Below, one piece after another: positions 19,311-29,820 of a DNA stretch of 64,000 bases (positions are counted from its first letter, which is position 1; every line of letters starts with the position of its first letter). The stretch spans positions 1-64,000 of the forward strand of contig JAUILP010000013.1 in NCBI GenBank assembly GCA_030432875.1, given 5' to 3'. The translations under genes were made by a program, and so were the position numbers. A model generated the notes under the pieces. The model saw only the letters and a list, made by a program, of their open reading frames with translations, ran no database searches and was not told where the DNA came from. This DNA is from Oligoflexia bacterium (GTDB taxonomy: Bacteria; Bdellovibrionota_B; Oligoflexia; Oligoflexales; JAGOVF01).

Positions 19311-20351
19311 TTATAAATTGAGAATCAAATCTTCGTGGCCGCGAATAAAACTGCGATTTTTTCCGCGCTTTTTACTTATGTACATATTTTTATCCGCGAT
19401 ATCAAGTAAAGTTTCTTTATCTTTGGCATGATCGGGATAAACAGAAATGCCAATTGAGACGGTGAGTTTTAGTTCGTTCCCCTCATGGGTATGAAAGGCA
19501 TTTTTAGCTACGGCATCACGTAAACGCTCGGCGACATTGATGGCACTAGGTCCTTTGGCTCCGAGTATTAGAACCACGAACTCATCGCCACCATAGCGGT
19601 AAATACTATCAATTTCTCTAAGAGTGTTTTTAAAAAGCTCCCCCATTTGCACCAAAATATAGCTACCATTCAGGTGCCCATACGCATCGTTAACCTTCTT
19701 AAAATCGTCCAAATCAACAAACAGAACAGAAAAAGCATACTCAAACCGCTCGGCTCTTTTTATCTCACGAGATAGAGTTTGATCCAAAAATTTGAAGTTA
19801 TAAAGACCGGTAAGATCATCAAGGTAAAGCTGGCGTTCGACATTTTTAATTTTTCTAAGCCAGAGACTGACTTGCGCCGCCATACTGCCAAAGGTATCCA
19901 GAAATTCCTTAGTAACGCGAATATCATCAATAGCGAAATTTTGTATCCACTCCTGATATTTCCACATGATAAGGGTAGCACTCCGCCCACTGGAATAAAA
20001 CGCTACCACCACATAGTCTCGGTCATCAAAAACCCAGTGACTCAAACCATCCATTTTTTCGCTGTGATTCAAATACGCACAGCCCGCCTGCTCATATTCT
20101 GATAAATGAAGAACCTTTGGTGTTTTCTTATTTTCTGGATCTTTTTCGTCTGAAGGGGGGGCGACTAGCCAGACGCCATTTTCATACTTAAAGCTGCTTT
20201 GGGTCATATCATCGACGTAAAACTGGGTCAGTAAAAAAATTTTGACCTGCTCCAGTAAATCGGTTTCGGAATGAACATGGGAAATATTTTCTATCCAATT
20301 TTTTAAAGAGGGCAAAAAATGTTCTTTTTGGCCGGGGAGAGCGTGACGCAT
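19311..20351 (-). CDS. Diguanylate cyclase (GGDEF domain)
   Basis: DDLTGLYNFKFLDQTLSREIKRAERF, FVDLDDFKKVNDAYGH, YRYGGDEFVVLI, VSIGISVYPDHA. Confidence 0.93.
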   Translation of the reverse strand: MRHALPGQKEHFLPSLKNWIENISHVHSETDLLEQVKIFLLTQFYVDDMTQSSFKYENGVWLVAPPSDEKDPENKKTPKVLHLSEYEQAGCAYLNHSEKMDGLSHWVFDDRDYVVVAFYSSGRSATLIMWKYQEWIQNFAIDDIRVTKEFLDTFGSMAAQVSLWLRKIKNVERQLYLDDLTGLYNFKFLDQTLSREIKRAERFEYAFSVLFVDLDDFKKVNDAYGHLNGSYILVQMGELFKNTLREIDSIYRYGGDEFVVLILGAKGPSAINVAERLRDAVAKNAFHTHEGNELKLTVSIGISVYPDHAKDKETLLDIADKNMYISKKRGKNRSFIRGHEDLILNL

Positions 20352-20397
20352 AATAAACCCACCTATTCATAAATTCACAAAAACACTTATCACTATT

Positions 20398-21174
20398 TTA
20401 CATAAAAAGCAGGTTATAACCAAAAAGCAGATGTAAAATAGCCCCCAAAGCCAAAAAAGGGCCGAAGGGGATCGCCGTCTTTAGTGACCTATTTTTGCTT
20501 ATGATAATAAAAATTATGCCAATACCAGCCCCAAGGATCGACGAATAAAAAATTGTGGGAAAAACAGCTTTATAGCCAAGCCACCCACCAATACCTGCAA
20601 GGAGCTTGACATCACCAAAACCCATACCGATCTCTTTTCGGATAATCCAGTATAACCAAGCAATAAGATAAAGAAATCCCCCACCAAGGATCACGCCAAG
20701 TCCCGAATCAATCAGGGTGAGACTAGGATGAAAATAGGCGACTATAGGAGAAAGAACGATCATCCCCAAGGATATAACATCCGGAATAATCATATGATAA
20801 AGGTCAATAACGGAAGCCACAAGCAGCAAGGAACAAAAAACAACGGCATGGATATACCGAATAACCAGATCAGGCTGAAATGACACATCTTGATTGATAA
20901 CTTTAACGAATGGAAATTTAATAAATACTAAACCGAAGATCAAACCACCAGCGAGTTCAACAAGCGGATATTGCCAAGAAATCGGTTTCTGGCAACAGGC
21001 TGAACGGCCACGCAGGAGGAAAAAACTCAAAATCGGTATATTGTGATAAAAAGGAATGGTTGTGTCACATTGGGGGCAGGTGGACCGTTGTTTTTGCCAA
21101 AAAGTGCCTTCGGGAATCCGCAGGATGCAAACGTTAAAAAAACTCCCAAAGACCGAGCCCAAAACAAAGAGCAC
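20398..21174 (-). CDS. pilD: Prepilin peptidase (A24 family)
   Basis: GSVFGSFFNVCILRIPEG, CPQCDTTIPFYHNIPILSFFLLRGRSACCQKPISWQYPLVE, GMGFGDVKLLAGIGGWLG. True start may lie upstream (TPFFSQLLHWLTSPVTG in frame). Confidence 0.88.
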   Translation of the reverse strand: MLFVLGSVFGSFFNVCILRIPEGTFWQKQRSTCPQCDTTIPFYHNIPILSFFLLRGRSACCQKPISWQYPLVELAGGLIFGLVFIKFPFVKVINQDVSFQPDLVIRYIHAVVFCSLLLVASVIDLYHMIIPDVISLGMIVLSPIVAYFHPSLTLIDSGLGVILGGGFLYLIAWLYWIIRKEIGMGFGDVKLLAGIGGWLGYKAVFPTIFYSSILGAGIGIIFIIISKNRSLKTAIPFGPFLALGAILHLLFGYNLLFM

Positions 21175-21511
21175 CCCGGTAACCGGTGACGTTAACCAAT
21201 GCAGAAGTTGAGAAAAAAATGGTGTCAGGATAGACTTATTCCTTTCTAAAATTAGAGATTTTCTTTAATTTTAGTATGACTGTGGGGATTTCACTAGGGA
21301 AATCAACTAAAAAAATTAAAAATATTATACGGTTAATACGCTGGAGACAGATGGGTTTTGCCCGTTGTTCCCAGATTGTACACAAAAGATAGGGAAGGAC
21401 TCTGACCTTATTTAAGGCCTTAGGGAAGGTGGGAAATAGAGCCCAACTGGGGGACAACCAGGATCTCAAAACAAAAATAAATTTTATTTACGGGCTATTA
21501 AGGAACTTATA

Positions 21512-23980
21512 TTGCAACGCTATTTAAAAATTTTAGAAAAGCTTGATTGGCCAATTCTTACGACGCAGCTTGCCGAGTATGCCAAATCCGAAGAAGGCAT
21601 TTTATCCTGCGCGAATCTCGCTTTGCTTGATGATACTGATGACATTGTGCGCAGTTGGGGCGATCTAAGGGATATGAAGCGCATTGTTAGCGATGGCTAT
21701 AAAATTCCCTTACGGGAGCTGCCATCGCTGCGCCTACTTCTGCGCGCTATTGAGCTTGGACAAATTTTAAACGGCCAGGAACTATACCTGATCTGGTCCT
21801 TACTTGAGAACACCTCACGTCTTTATTCTTTTGCCGATACACTAAAAGAACGCTATCCAGTCTTAGGCTCTTTTAGGAGCAACCTCCTGCCCATAAGCAA
21901 ATTGCAGCAACAAATTAAAGAGACGGTTTCAGAGTCAGGGGCAATCCTCGACAGTGCCTCAGATGAACTTAGAAGCATTCGCAACAACAAAAAAAATATG
22001 CGAAAAAGAATTGAAGACAAACTCACCGCACTTATTCATAACAGTGATTTGGTCAGTTATCTTCAAGATGACTTTTTTACGCTGCGCTCAGACCGTTACG
22101 TTATCCCAATGAAATTAGATTGCCGCGGACGTGTTAAAGGTAAAATCGTTGATACATCAGACAGTGGGCAGACTTTATTTTTTGAACCAACAGAAATTTC
22201 CGGCCAAAACGAGGAACTCCTGGGTTGTGAGTTGCAGGAAAAATTAGAGATCGCCCGTATACTTAAAGCGCTTAGTCAAAAAATAAACGAGCGGCACGAA
22301 GATCTAGTGAGAAACTATGAAAATGTCGTCAGTCTCGACATCTTGTCAGCAAAAGCTCAGCTCGCCTTTCTTCAGCGGGCTGAAGCCCCATGTATCAGCG
22401 ATAACCCGATCATTGATTTGCATCAGGCACGCCATCCTTTGCTACTGGAAAAAGATGACCGCAAAATCATTGCTAACACCATCACCACCGAAGAAAATCA
22501 GCATATTCTTGTTATTTCAGGCCCCAACGCAGGTGGTAAAACCGTAGTGTTAAAAACCGTAGGGCTGCTCCACATCATGGCGAAAGCCGGACTCCTCCTC
22601 CCCGTCGCCCCCGAATCGCGTATTTATAATTTTCGGTCTATTTTCCTTGAAATGGGGGATTTACAAAGCTTAACGACCAACCTTTCGACATTTTCGGCCC
22701 ACTTGTCGGGCCTCAAACCCATTATCACGGAGGCCAAAGACTTTGATTTGGTGCTTTTAGACGAACTTTGTGTTGGTACTGAACCGCAAACTGGAGCTGC
22801 CTTAGCCCAGTCCATCGTAGAAACACTAGCAGAAAATGGCATCAAAACGGTTATAACCACCCACTTTGACAATTTAAAAGCACTGGCCTCCCATGACAAA
22901 AGATACCGTAATGGCTCGATGGAATACTCTTTAAAAAATTATCGCCCGACGTTTAAACTTTTATGGGATATCCCAGGTCAGAGTTTTGGCATTGAACTGG
23001 CGGAGCAGCTCGGCCTTCCCCGAAACCTTATAGAACGAGCCCGTGAACTGCGCGGCACTAAATTTGCAGAACTAGATGCAGCCATCAGTGAATATTTAAA
23101 AGAACGCGACATCTTAAAAGACATGGAAGCCACGCTCGGCAGCCAAACTCTCGCCCTCGAAAGCACAAAAGCGCATTTTGAAGCGGAAAGAGAAAACTTA
23201 CATCGCGAGAGGCAAAAACTGTCCAAGAAATATGCTGAAATTTACGAGGACAAGCTCCAAAAGCTTGAAGATGAGTTTTTTGAAAAACTTGAAGAGTTTA
23301 AAAAGGAGCAAAAACTCCTACTAAAAAATATGGCCGTGACAACGACAGACTTTACTTCCCTCAATAAGTCCCATGAAATATCTGGAACCCTTGGTGAAAT
23401 AAGCAAGACCATGCGGCAGCTTGCCCAGGAAGGAAGTCGCGCGGCCAATTTGCCCGGACAAAAAATTGAACTTAAAAGCCTTAGTATTGGCGATACGGTT
23501 TGGATTATCCCCATGCAAAAAGAAGCTCAGGTCACGAAACTCCCTCAACATGAAAGCGATGTAGCCGAACTCCAAATGGGCCTAATCAAGCTCAAATCAG
23601 CGCTTCATGACCTGAGATTCATGAGACAAGGAAGTGTAGATCAAAAACAAGCCAAAAAGCCTTCTCGTTCACCAGACAAAAAAGACAAGGGAGAGGGTAG
23701 TATCAAGGAAATTGCCTTGACACTCAAAACCGCTACGAATAGCGTGGATGTTCGCGGTTTAGATACTGAGCAAGCCAGTGACATGATTGTTTCGAGTATC
23801 GATAAAGCGCTCATGCGGGGCGAGCATATTATCATGATAATCCATGGACATGGCACCGGGGCATTAAAAAGCCACATTCGCACCCTATTAAACAATGATT
23901 TTCCCTACGCTATTTCTTTTCGCTCTGGTCAGCCTGAAGAAGGCGGTGACGGGGTTACGGTTGTTAGGCTAAATTCTTAG
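21512..23980 (+). CDS. mutS2: Endonuclease MutS2
   Basis: Walker A SGPNAGGKTVVLKTVGL, LLDELCVGTEPQTGAALAQ, C-terminal Smr domain VDVRGLDTEQA...IIHGHGTGALKSHIRTLL. TTG start. Confidence 0.92.
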   Translation: MQRYLKILEKLDWPILTTQLAEYAKSEEGILSCANLALLDDTDDIVRSWGDLRDMKRIVSDGYKIPLRELPSLRLLLRAIELGQILNGQELYLIWSLLENTSRLYSFADTLKERYPVLGSFRSNLLPISKLQQQIKETVSESGAILDSASDELRSIRNNKKNMRKRIEDKLTALIHNSDLVSYLQDDFFTLRSDRYVIPMKLDCRGRVKGKIVDTSDSGQTLFFEPTEISGQNEELLGCELQEKLEIARILKALSQKINERHEDLVRNYENVVSLDILSAKAQLAFLQRAEAPCISDNPIIDLHQARHPLLLEKDDRKIIANTITTEENQHILVISGPNAGGKTVVLKTVGLLHIMAKAGLLLPVAPESRIYNFRSIFLEMGDLQSLTTNLSTFSAHLSGLKPIITEAKDFDLVLLDELCVGTEPQTGAALAQSIVETLAENGIKTVITTHFDNLKALASHDKRYRNGSMEYSLKNYRPTFKLLWDIPGQSFGIELAEQLGLPRNLIERARELRGTKFAELDAAISEYLKERDILKDMEATLGSQTLALESTKAHFEAERENLHRERQKLSKKYAEIYEDKLQKLEDEFFEKLEEFKKEQKLLLKNMAVTTTDFTSLNKSHEISGTLGEISKTMRQLAQEGSRAANLPGQKIELKSLSIGDTVWIIPMQKEAQVTKLPQHESDVAELQMGLIKLKSALHDLRFMRQGSVDQKQAKKPSRSPDKKDKGEGSIKEIALTLKTATNSVDVRGLDTEQASDMIVSSIDKALMRGEHIIMIIHGHGTGALKSHIRTLLNNDFPYAISFRSGQPEEGGDGVTVVRLNS

Positions 23981-24027
23981 GCTAACTGATTTTACAGCGA
24001 CTCACAAAACATAAGGCAAATGTTAAA

Positions 24028-26469
24028 ATGGCAAAAAAATCTGCATCTTCGCTAAAGCTTGACTCTTTAACACTCTCACCATCCGAAATCATCGATGACT
24101 ATAGGGTCGTTTATTTGAGCCGCCAGGCGAGTTTACTCGGACGCAAAGAAGTTCTCGGCGGAAAAGCAAAATTTGGTATATTTGGCGACGGCAAAGAACT
24201 CGCGCAAATTGCTTTGGCCAAGGCCTTTCGCAAAGGCGATTGGCGTTCGGGATATTACCGGGACCAAACTTTTTTAATGGCCCTCAATCAACTGTCGATA
24301 CGCCAGTTTTTTGCGCAGCTTTATGCCGACCCTAACCTAGAGAATGAACCAGCTTCAGGGGGCAGGCAAATGAACAATCATTTTGCTTCCCGCTACATAA
24401 CTCCTGAGGGAGAGTGGATACCCCAAACAGAAAGCTATAACATCGCCTCAGACCTTTCTCCCACGGCGGGTCAAATGGCTAAACTTACGGGACTTGGGTA
24501 TGCCTCCAAACTCTACCGGTCTCTTGATGAGTTAAAGGATTTTTCCAAGTTTTCAAAAAATGGCGACGAAGTCGCTTTTGGTACAATTGGCAATGCCAGC
24601 ACCTCCCAAGGTGTGTTTTTTGAAACCATAAACGCGGCCTGCGTTCTTAAGATTCCTTTGGTGATATCTGTTTGGGATGATGATTATGGCATATCCGTCA
24701 TGCAAAAGTATCACACGACTAAGCAGTCAATTTCTGCCGCGCTTCAGGGATTTGAACTTGAAAACGAAAAGAACAAAAATGCTGAAAATAGCGGCATGCA
24801 CATATCCCAGGTGATGGGCTGGGATTATGAAGCCCTTGTGAAAATTTATCAAACCACGGTTAACAAAGTAAGGAAGGAGCATATACCCGCTCTTATCCAT
24901 GTTTCTCAGATCAGTCAGCCCCTGGGACACTCTACCAGCGGAAGCCATGAGCGTTATAAAAGCAAAGAACGTCTCGAATATGAGCGGGGTATTGACTGCC
25001 TGCCGCGATTTCGTGCTTATATTTTAGACAAAGGTTTTATTGGTGAACGTGAACTATCTGCCTTAGAAACAGAGACTCTGGCTTACGTACAGTCGGAAAA
25101 GAAAGCCGCTTGGGAGGCTTATTACACCCCCATACTTGCGGAAAGAGCCGAATTTATGCCAATCCTCGAAAACCTCTCTCATGAGTTTTCTGAAAATAAG
25201 GACCTTCAAGAAAAAGTAGAGCAACTGAAAAACATGCCTGTTATTGGACGCAGGCATATGGCATCGCTTGGAGCAAAAATCCTCCTGGGACTCGGCGGCC
25301 AAGAGAGCCCAAATAAAGATGCTTTAATCGCGAAAATCTCTGCCTATCACGATGAAAACAAGCAGCGCTACCAAACCTATCTTACGAGTGAGAGCTTGCG
25401 TTCTCCGCTTCATGTGACAGAAATCAAACCAGAGTATAGTTCAGATGCGCCGCATGTAGATGGTCGGCAGATCATGAACAAATACTTTACCCTTCTTTTT
25501 CAAAGAGACCCCCGCGTCTTTGCCATTGGCGAAGACATTGGCTTTCTTGGTGATGTAAACTTAGGGTTTGAAAATATTCAAAGTCTTTACGGAGAACTTC
25601 GTTGCACGGACACTGGCATTCGCGAGGCCACCATCCTTGGACAAGGTATCGGGGCCGCCATGCGCGGCCTTAGGCCCATTATCGAAATTCAGTACCTTGA
25701 TTATTTGCTCTACTGTTTTCAGGGGCTAAGTGATGATCTCGCGAGCCTTCATTACCGCACCGCAGGAGGTCAGGCTGCACCACTCATCATTCGGACTCGC
25801 GGCCATAGACTCGAAGGCATTTGGCATTCTGGCTCGCCAATGGGCATGATCATCAGTGGTGCCCGCGGCATTCACATCTGCGTTCCCCGCAATATGACCC
25901 AAGCAGCGGGCATGTATGAAACGCTAATGTCCGGCGACGACCCTGGACTTATTGTTGAGGTTTTAAATGGCTACCGTGTCAAGGAAGTCCTTCCCTCTAA
26001 TATCGGCACTTACCGCATACCTCTTGGTGTTCCTGAAATACTCCGTAGTGGCTCCGATGTCACTTTGGTAACCTATGGTGCTTGTGTAAAAATAGCAGAG
26101 GAGGCGTGTGCAGAACTTGAAAAATTTGGCATCAATGTTGAGCTCATTGATGTACAAACCTTGCTCCCCTTTGATCGCCAAGGAATAATCTTAGCATCGC
26201 TGCAAAAAACAAACGCGGTTATTTTTTTGGATGAGGATGTCCCAGGAGGGGCGACCGGGTTTATGCTTGAGCAGGTTCTCGTTGAGCAAAAGGGCTATGA
26301 ATTTTTAGATGCGGATCCCCTTTGCATTTCTGCGTCAGCGCACCGATCTCCCTATGGTTCTGATGGTGACTATTGGTCCAAACCCAATGCCGAAACTATT
26401 ATGCTCAAAGCCTATGGTTTGATGCATGAGCGAAACCCAAACCGTTTTCCCTCACTCAGCTTCAGCTAA
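24028..26469 (+). CDS. Thiamine-dependent 2-oxoacid dehydrogenase E1, alpha and beta subunits fused
   Basis: Alpha part GTIGNASTSQGVFFETINAACVLKIPLVISVWDDDYGIS; beta part QIMNKYFTLLFQRDPRVFAIGEDIG...LRCTDTGIREATILGQGIGAAMRGLRPIIEIQYLDYLL. Confidence 0.88.
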   Translation: MAKKSASSLKLDSLTLSPSEIIDDYRVVYLSRQASLLGRKEVLGGKAKFGIFGDGKELAQIALAKAFRKGDWRSGYYRDQTFLMALNQLSIRQFFAQLYADPNLENEPASGGRQMNNHFASRYITPEGEWIPQTESYNIASDLSPTAGQMAKLTGLGYASKLYRSLDELKDFSKFSKNGDEVAFGTIGNASTSQGVFFETINAACVLKIPLVISVWDDDYGISVMQKYHTTKQSISAALQGFELENEKNKNAENSGMHISQVMGWDYEALVKIYQTTVNKVRKEHIPALIHVSQISQPLGHSTSGSHERYKSKERLEYERGIDCLPRFRAYILDKGFIGERELSALETETLAYVQSEKKAAWEAYYTPILAERAEFMPILENLSHEFSENKDLQEKVEQLKNMPVIGRRHMASLGAKILLGLGGQESPNKDALIAKISAYHDENKQRYQTYLTSESLRSPLHVTEIKPEYSSDAPHVDGRQIMNKYFTLLFQRDPRVFAIGEDIGFLGDVNLGFENIQSLYGELRCTDTGIREATILGQGIGAAMRGLRPIIEIQYLDYLLYCFQGLSDDLASLHYRTAGGQAAPLIIRTRGHRLEGIWHSGSPMGMIISGARGIHICVPRNMTQAAGMYETLMSGDDPGLIVEVLNGYRVKEVLPSNIGTYRIPLGVPEILRSGSDVTLVTYGACVKIAEEACAELEKFGINVELIDVQTLLPFDRQGIILASLQKTNAVIFLDEDVPGGATGFMLEQVLVEQKGYEFLDADPLCISASAHRSPYGSDGDYWSKPNAETIMLKAYGLMHERNPNRFPSLSFS

Positions 26470-26495
26470 AAACTCTGCGTTTAATAAGGTTTTTA

Positions 26496-27713
26496 ATGAA
26501 TTACGATAGTATTGTTTTTTTGATCATCGGATATCTCTTAGGCCTTGGCACTGCTCTAATTTTGCGGCGGGTGTTTTTAAACAACGAACAAAAACTCGCC
26601 GAAAATATATTAAAGGAAGGGCACCTCGCTTATCAGGAATGGGCGCAAGGAATGTCCCAAAATATGCGCGACAGTTTTGGCAATTTATCCCTGACGGCAT
26701 TGGCTCGTTCCTCAGAAGAACTCATTAAACTTGCCCGTTCACAACTGGGTGAAGAACGATCTGTCGCCCAGCAGCAGATGGATAAACAGCGGCTTCTGAT
26801 GGAAGGGCAAATCACGCATATGTCTCGGGAGCTAGAAACCATGCGGGCCATGGTACGGGAGTTTGAGCAGGACCGAGCTAAAAAGTACGGAGAAATTGCT
26901 TCCTCGATACAGGCCACCCATGAGAAGACCCGTGAATTATCGCTTTCAACGGAAAAACTCCACCGAGTGCTTTCTAACTCCCAAGCGCGGGGCCAGTGGG
27001 GCGAGCGCATGGCAGATGATATTTTGCGGCAGGCTGGTTTTATTGAAAACGTCAATTACCGCAAACAAGAAACAGCACAAAATTCGGGAACACGTCCAGA
27101 CTTTACGTTTTTGCTCCCCAAAAACTTGACTTTAAACATGGACGTCAAATTTCCTCTAGCTAATTTTCTCAAATATCATGACGAAGCGCGAGAAGATGGG
27201 CGCATTCAATATAAAAATGCTTTTTTTAAAGATGTTAAACAAAAGATCAAAGATGTTCAGACCCGGGAATACATTAATCCCGAAGCAAATACCATCGATC
27301 TCGTCATACTTCTTATCCCAAGCGAGCAAGTCTTTGCCTTTATCGCACAGTATGGCGACAACCTCATTGATGAGGCTTTGCGCCATAAAGTCCTCTGCTG
27401 CTCCCCCTTGACGCTGTTTCCCGTCCTTGCCATCATCCGCCAGTCCATCGACAATTTTGCTCTGGAACAAAAATCCACCCATATAATTGAGCTCCTTAGC
27501 CGCTTTAAGATGGAATGGCTTAAGTATGCTGATGGCATCGAAAAAGTGAGAAAAAAATTTGGTGAAGTTGCCAAAGAATTTGAACTGCTTGCGGGGCCCA
27601 GGCGCAGAAAGCTAGAAAAGCCCTTAGACGAAATTACTTCTGCGCTGCAAAAAGAGCAAGCACCTGAGAACCAAGAGAAAATCGGCGATGAAGTGCCTGA
27701 AGAAGACTTATAA
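26496..27713 (+). CDS. rmuC: RmuC family DNA recombination protein
   Basis: N-terminal TM, coiled coil, RGQWGERMADDILRQAGFIENVNYRKQ...RPDFTFLLPKNLTLNMDVKFPLANFLKY. Confidence 0.92.
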   Translation: MNYDSIVFLIIGYLLGLGTALILRRVFLNNEQKLAENILKEGHLAYQEWAQGMSQNMRDSFGNLSLTALARSSEELIKLARSQLGEERSVAQQQMDKQRLLMEGQITHMSRELETMRAMVREFEQDRAKKYGEIASSIQATHEKTRELSLSTEKLHRVLSNSQARGQWGERMADDILRQAGFIENVNYRKQETAQNSGTRPDFTFLLPKNLTLNMDVKFPLANFLKYHDEAREDGRIQYKNAFFKDVKQKIKDVQTREYINPEANTIDLVILLIPSEQVFAFIAQYGDNLIDEALRHKVLCCSPLTLFPVLAIIRQSIDNFALEQKSTHIIELLSRFKMEWLKYADGIEKVRKKFGEVAKEFELLAGPRRRKLEKPLDEITSALQKEQAPENQEKIGDEVPEEDL

Positions 27714-27831
27714 TACTCAAGCGCCCCGATCTTATACGCCCGTTCCCCGACCTCAGAACACCAGAGACCCGTGATGCGCATCAAAACCAAGTCTGTCAAT
27801 TGACATATCGAGGAAGTGCCTCAAAGTCGCA

Positions 27832-28263
27832 TCAGCTATTCTGAACAAATCGCTGACGTATCTTGTCTTCCCAGGTCGTGCTTTTATAAAATTTACCCCG
27901 AAAAGATCGGTGATCAGGATTGATCACGAGAAATCCTTCGCCTTCATCAGTGGTACTCCAAGAAATCAAACTACGGTATAAAAAAATATAGGTTTTCTTA
28001 TCGATTGCGATTTCTACACCAGAAAAATCAAGCAATAAATCATCATAAGAGGATTTATCAAAACCAATTCCATAATAAAATCCATCGCAGCCTTTTCCAT
28101 CCAAATATAACCTCAGAATCTGCTTTTCAGCTTGGTTTTTATTTTTTGACTCAACGAATTCTTTCGCTTTTTTCCACGCTTCAACACTCATCATGAGGCC
28201 CGGGGAAGGCAATGAGGCTTCGGCAAACATTTCTTGATTAAATACCGGCTTAATATTATCCAC
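27832..28263 (-). CDS. HesB/IscA-like fold protein lacking the C-terminal CGC motif
   Basis: LRLYLDGKGCDGFYYGIGFD...GVEIAIDKKTYIFLYRSLISWSTTDEGEGFLVINPDHRSFRGKFY. Confidence 0.55.
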   Translation of the reverse strand: MDNIKPVFNQEMFAEASLPSPGLMMSVEAWKKAKEFVESKNKNQAEKQILRLYLDGKGCDGFYYGIGFDKSSYDDLLLDFSGVEIAIDKKTYIFLYRSLISWSTTDEGEGFLVINPDHRSFRGKFYKSTTWEDKIRQRFVQNS

Positions 28264-28620
28264 GTTAATAACCCTTCACAAAACTCATTTATAAATAGCA
28301 TCCCAAAAGGAGACTAAAAAGTAGGTTTTCAATTTACCCATGATTAAGGAAACACTCTATGACTCCAGAAACTAATTGCATAAAAAATATGCAGACACAC
28401 GTTATTATAGATAAAAGAAATCCACAAAAAAACTCTTATGTTTTTTGAACTATACCATCAATCCCAATAATATTAGATGTTTACTGATACGCCAAGATTA
28501 TACGTTAAATTAATCCTCAAGGTACCACAGAAAACACCGATTCCTAAAGACAATAAAGATTTGAGCTAATTTCGTTATTTTGAGACTAGGTCTCGTCAAT
28601 ATCAACCTTAGAGGTACTTT

Positions 28621-29427
28621 ATGAAGTTTTTAAACCTAAAGCAGAAAACACTTATGATTTTTTTGATTGCCGTATCATTAGTGCCTATTAGCTGCTCAAG
28701 CACAGAAGAGGCCGGGGCGGGTGACGAACTTGAAGACTCGGAAAACGAGAATGCTGCTAACGCAAATGCGAATGCGAATGAAAGCGAAAATACCGAAAAC
28801 TATTCTGAGAACTCAAATTACAATGAAAACTATAATGAAGATTATAGCGAAGCTAATGGAGAATCGGTCAACAATGCCGAGGGTGACGACCTGGTTGACA
28901 ATATCAATGAAGGCCAGCAAGCCATGACCTCAAATAATAGTTGGGGAGAAAACGACTATACTGACGACGCGTACCCAAGCAATGAGGAGTTTGCAGCAAA
29001 TCCAGCCGGAGGCGACAGCTTTTCAGATCCCCTGAGCAACACATCTGCAAATGGAGCTTTTTCCGCCCCGGTCGCCGATGAATCATTTATGGGAAATGGT
29101 ACGGCTAATAGCGCGGCAGCCCCGATAAATGGGACAATGGCGCCAGCAAACAGTGCCTATCCTGTTACAGACAGTACACAGATGACAAATAGCGCTATGC
29201 CCATGAGCCCAGCCCGTAGCGGGTGGTATGTCAAATACGCGACGCAGTCAATCAGCGTGCATCGCTCTCCCGGCGGAAATGTCGTAAATCAGCTGGAAGA
29301 AGGCGATCATCCCCTCGTGGTAGATGAAAACGACTGGGCAAGGACATCTGAGGGCTACTACATTCCGCAGTCAGGTCTATCTCCCAACCCAGTTGGTCGC
29401 CCACGTAAAGGGATAAACTGGCAGTAG
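28621..29427 (+). CDS. Asn/Glu-rich lipoprotein with possible SH3-like C-terminal domain
   Basis: Lipobox VPISCSST; low-complexity NANANANESENTENYSENSNYNENYNEDYSE; C-terminal WYVKYATQSISVHRSPGGNVVNQLEEGDHPLVVDENDWART. Confidence 0.6.
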   Translation: MKFLNLKQKTLMIFLIAVSLVPISCSSTEEAGAGDELEDSENENAANANANANESENTENYSENSNYNENYNEDYSEANGESVNNAEGDDLVDNINEGQQAMTSNNSWGENDYTDDAYPSNEEFAANPAGGDSFSDPLSNTSANGAFSAPVADESFMGNGTANSAAAPINGTMAPANSAYPVTDSTQMTNSAMPMSPARSGWYVKYATQSISVHRSPGGNVVNQLEEGDHPLVVDENDWARTSEGYYIPQSGLSPNPVGRPRKGINWQ

Positions 29428-29820
29428 CTTTTCTTAGCTATTTTTTTTCAACTTGAAATAATAAATTTATATTATAAGAAGTCCGCAGAGAAAAATTAAA
29501 AATTCACTGCGGAATTTCTTTTATACTTTAGTCTAAACTCCTCAACATAATGCTGAACTCGCATTTTATTTTTCCTAATTCCTATAAAAAAATGCTCAAA
29601 ACCTACTGCGCCAAGATGTTCTTCCTATATCGTTCCCAAACGGGAACAGAAAATGATTTTTCAATTACAATTAATTGGCACGCACAGACAAATTTTAGTA
29701 TTCACCCGGGTGTGGTTTAACACTAAGTGATTCTCGTTTTTAAGAGTTAGTCTTTGCCGCAAAACAAAGTCGCGAGTCTGAGGCTAACAGGATGTAACGT
29801 TTAACAAAAAGGACCGAATC

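Noticed and set aside
22624-23895. Several Ser-rich minus ORFs opposite mutS2
   Set aside because: Antisense shadows of a well-supported coding sequence.
24028-26469. Alpha-beta fused E1 dehydrogenase as novel fusion
   Set aside because: Single-chain fused E1 proteins of this type are already known in bacteria; reported as a feature only.
26633-27799. 140-, 108- and 180-aa minus ORFs
   Set aside because: Antisense to rmuC.
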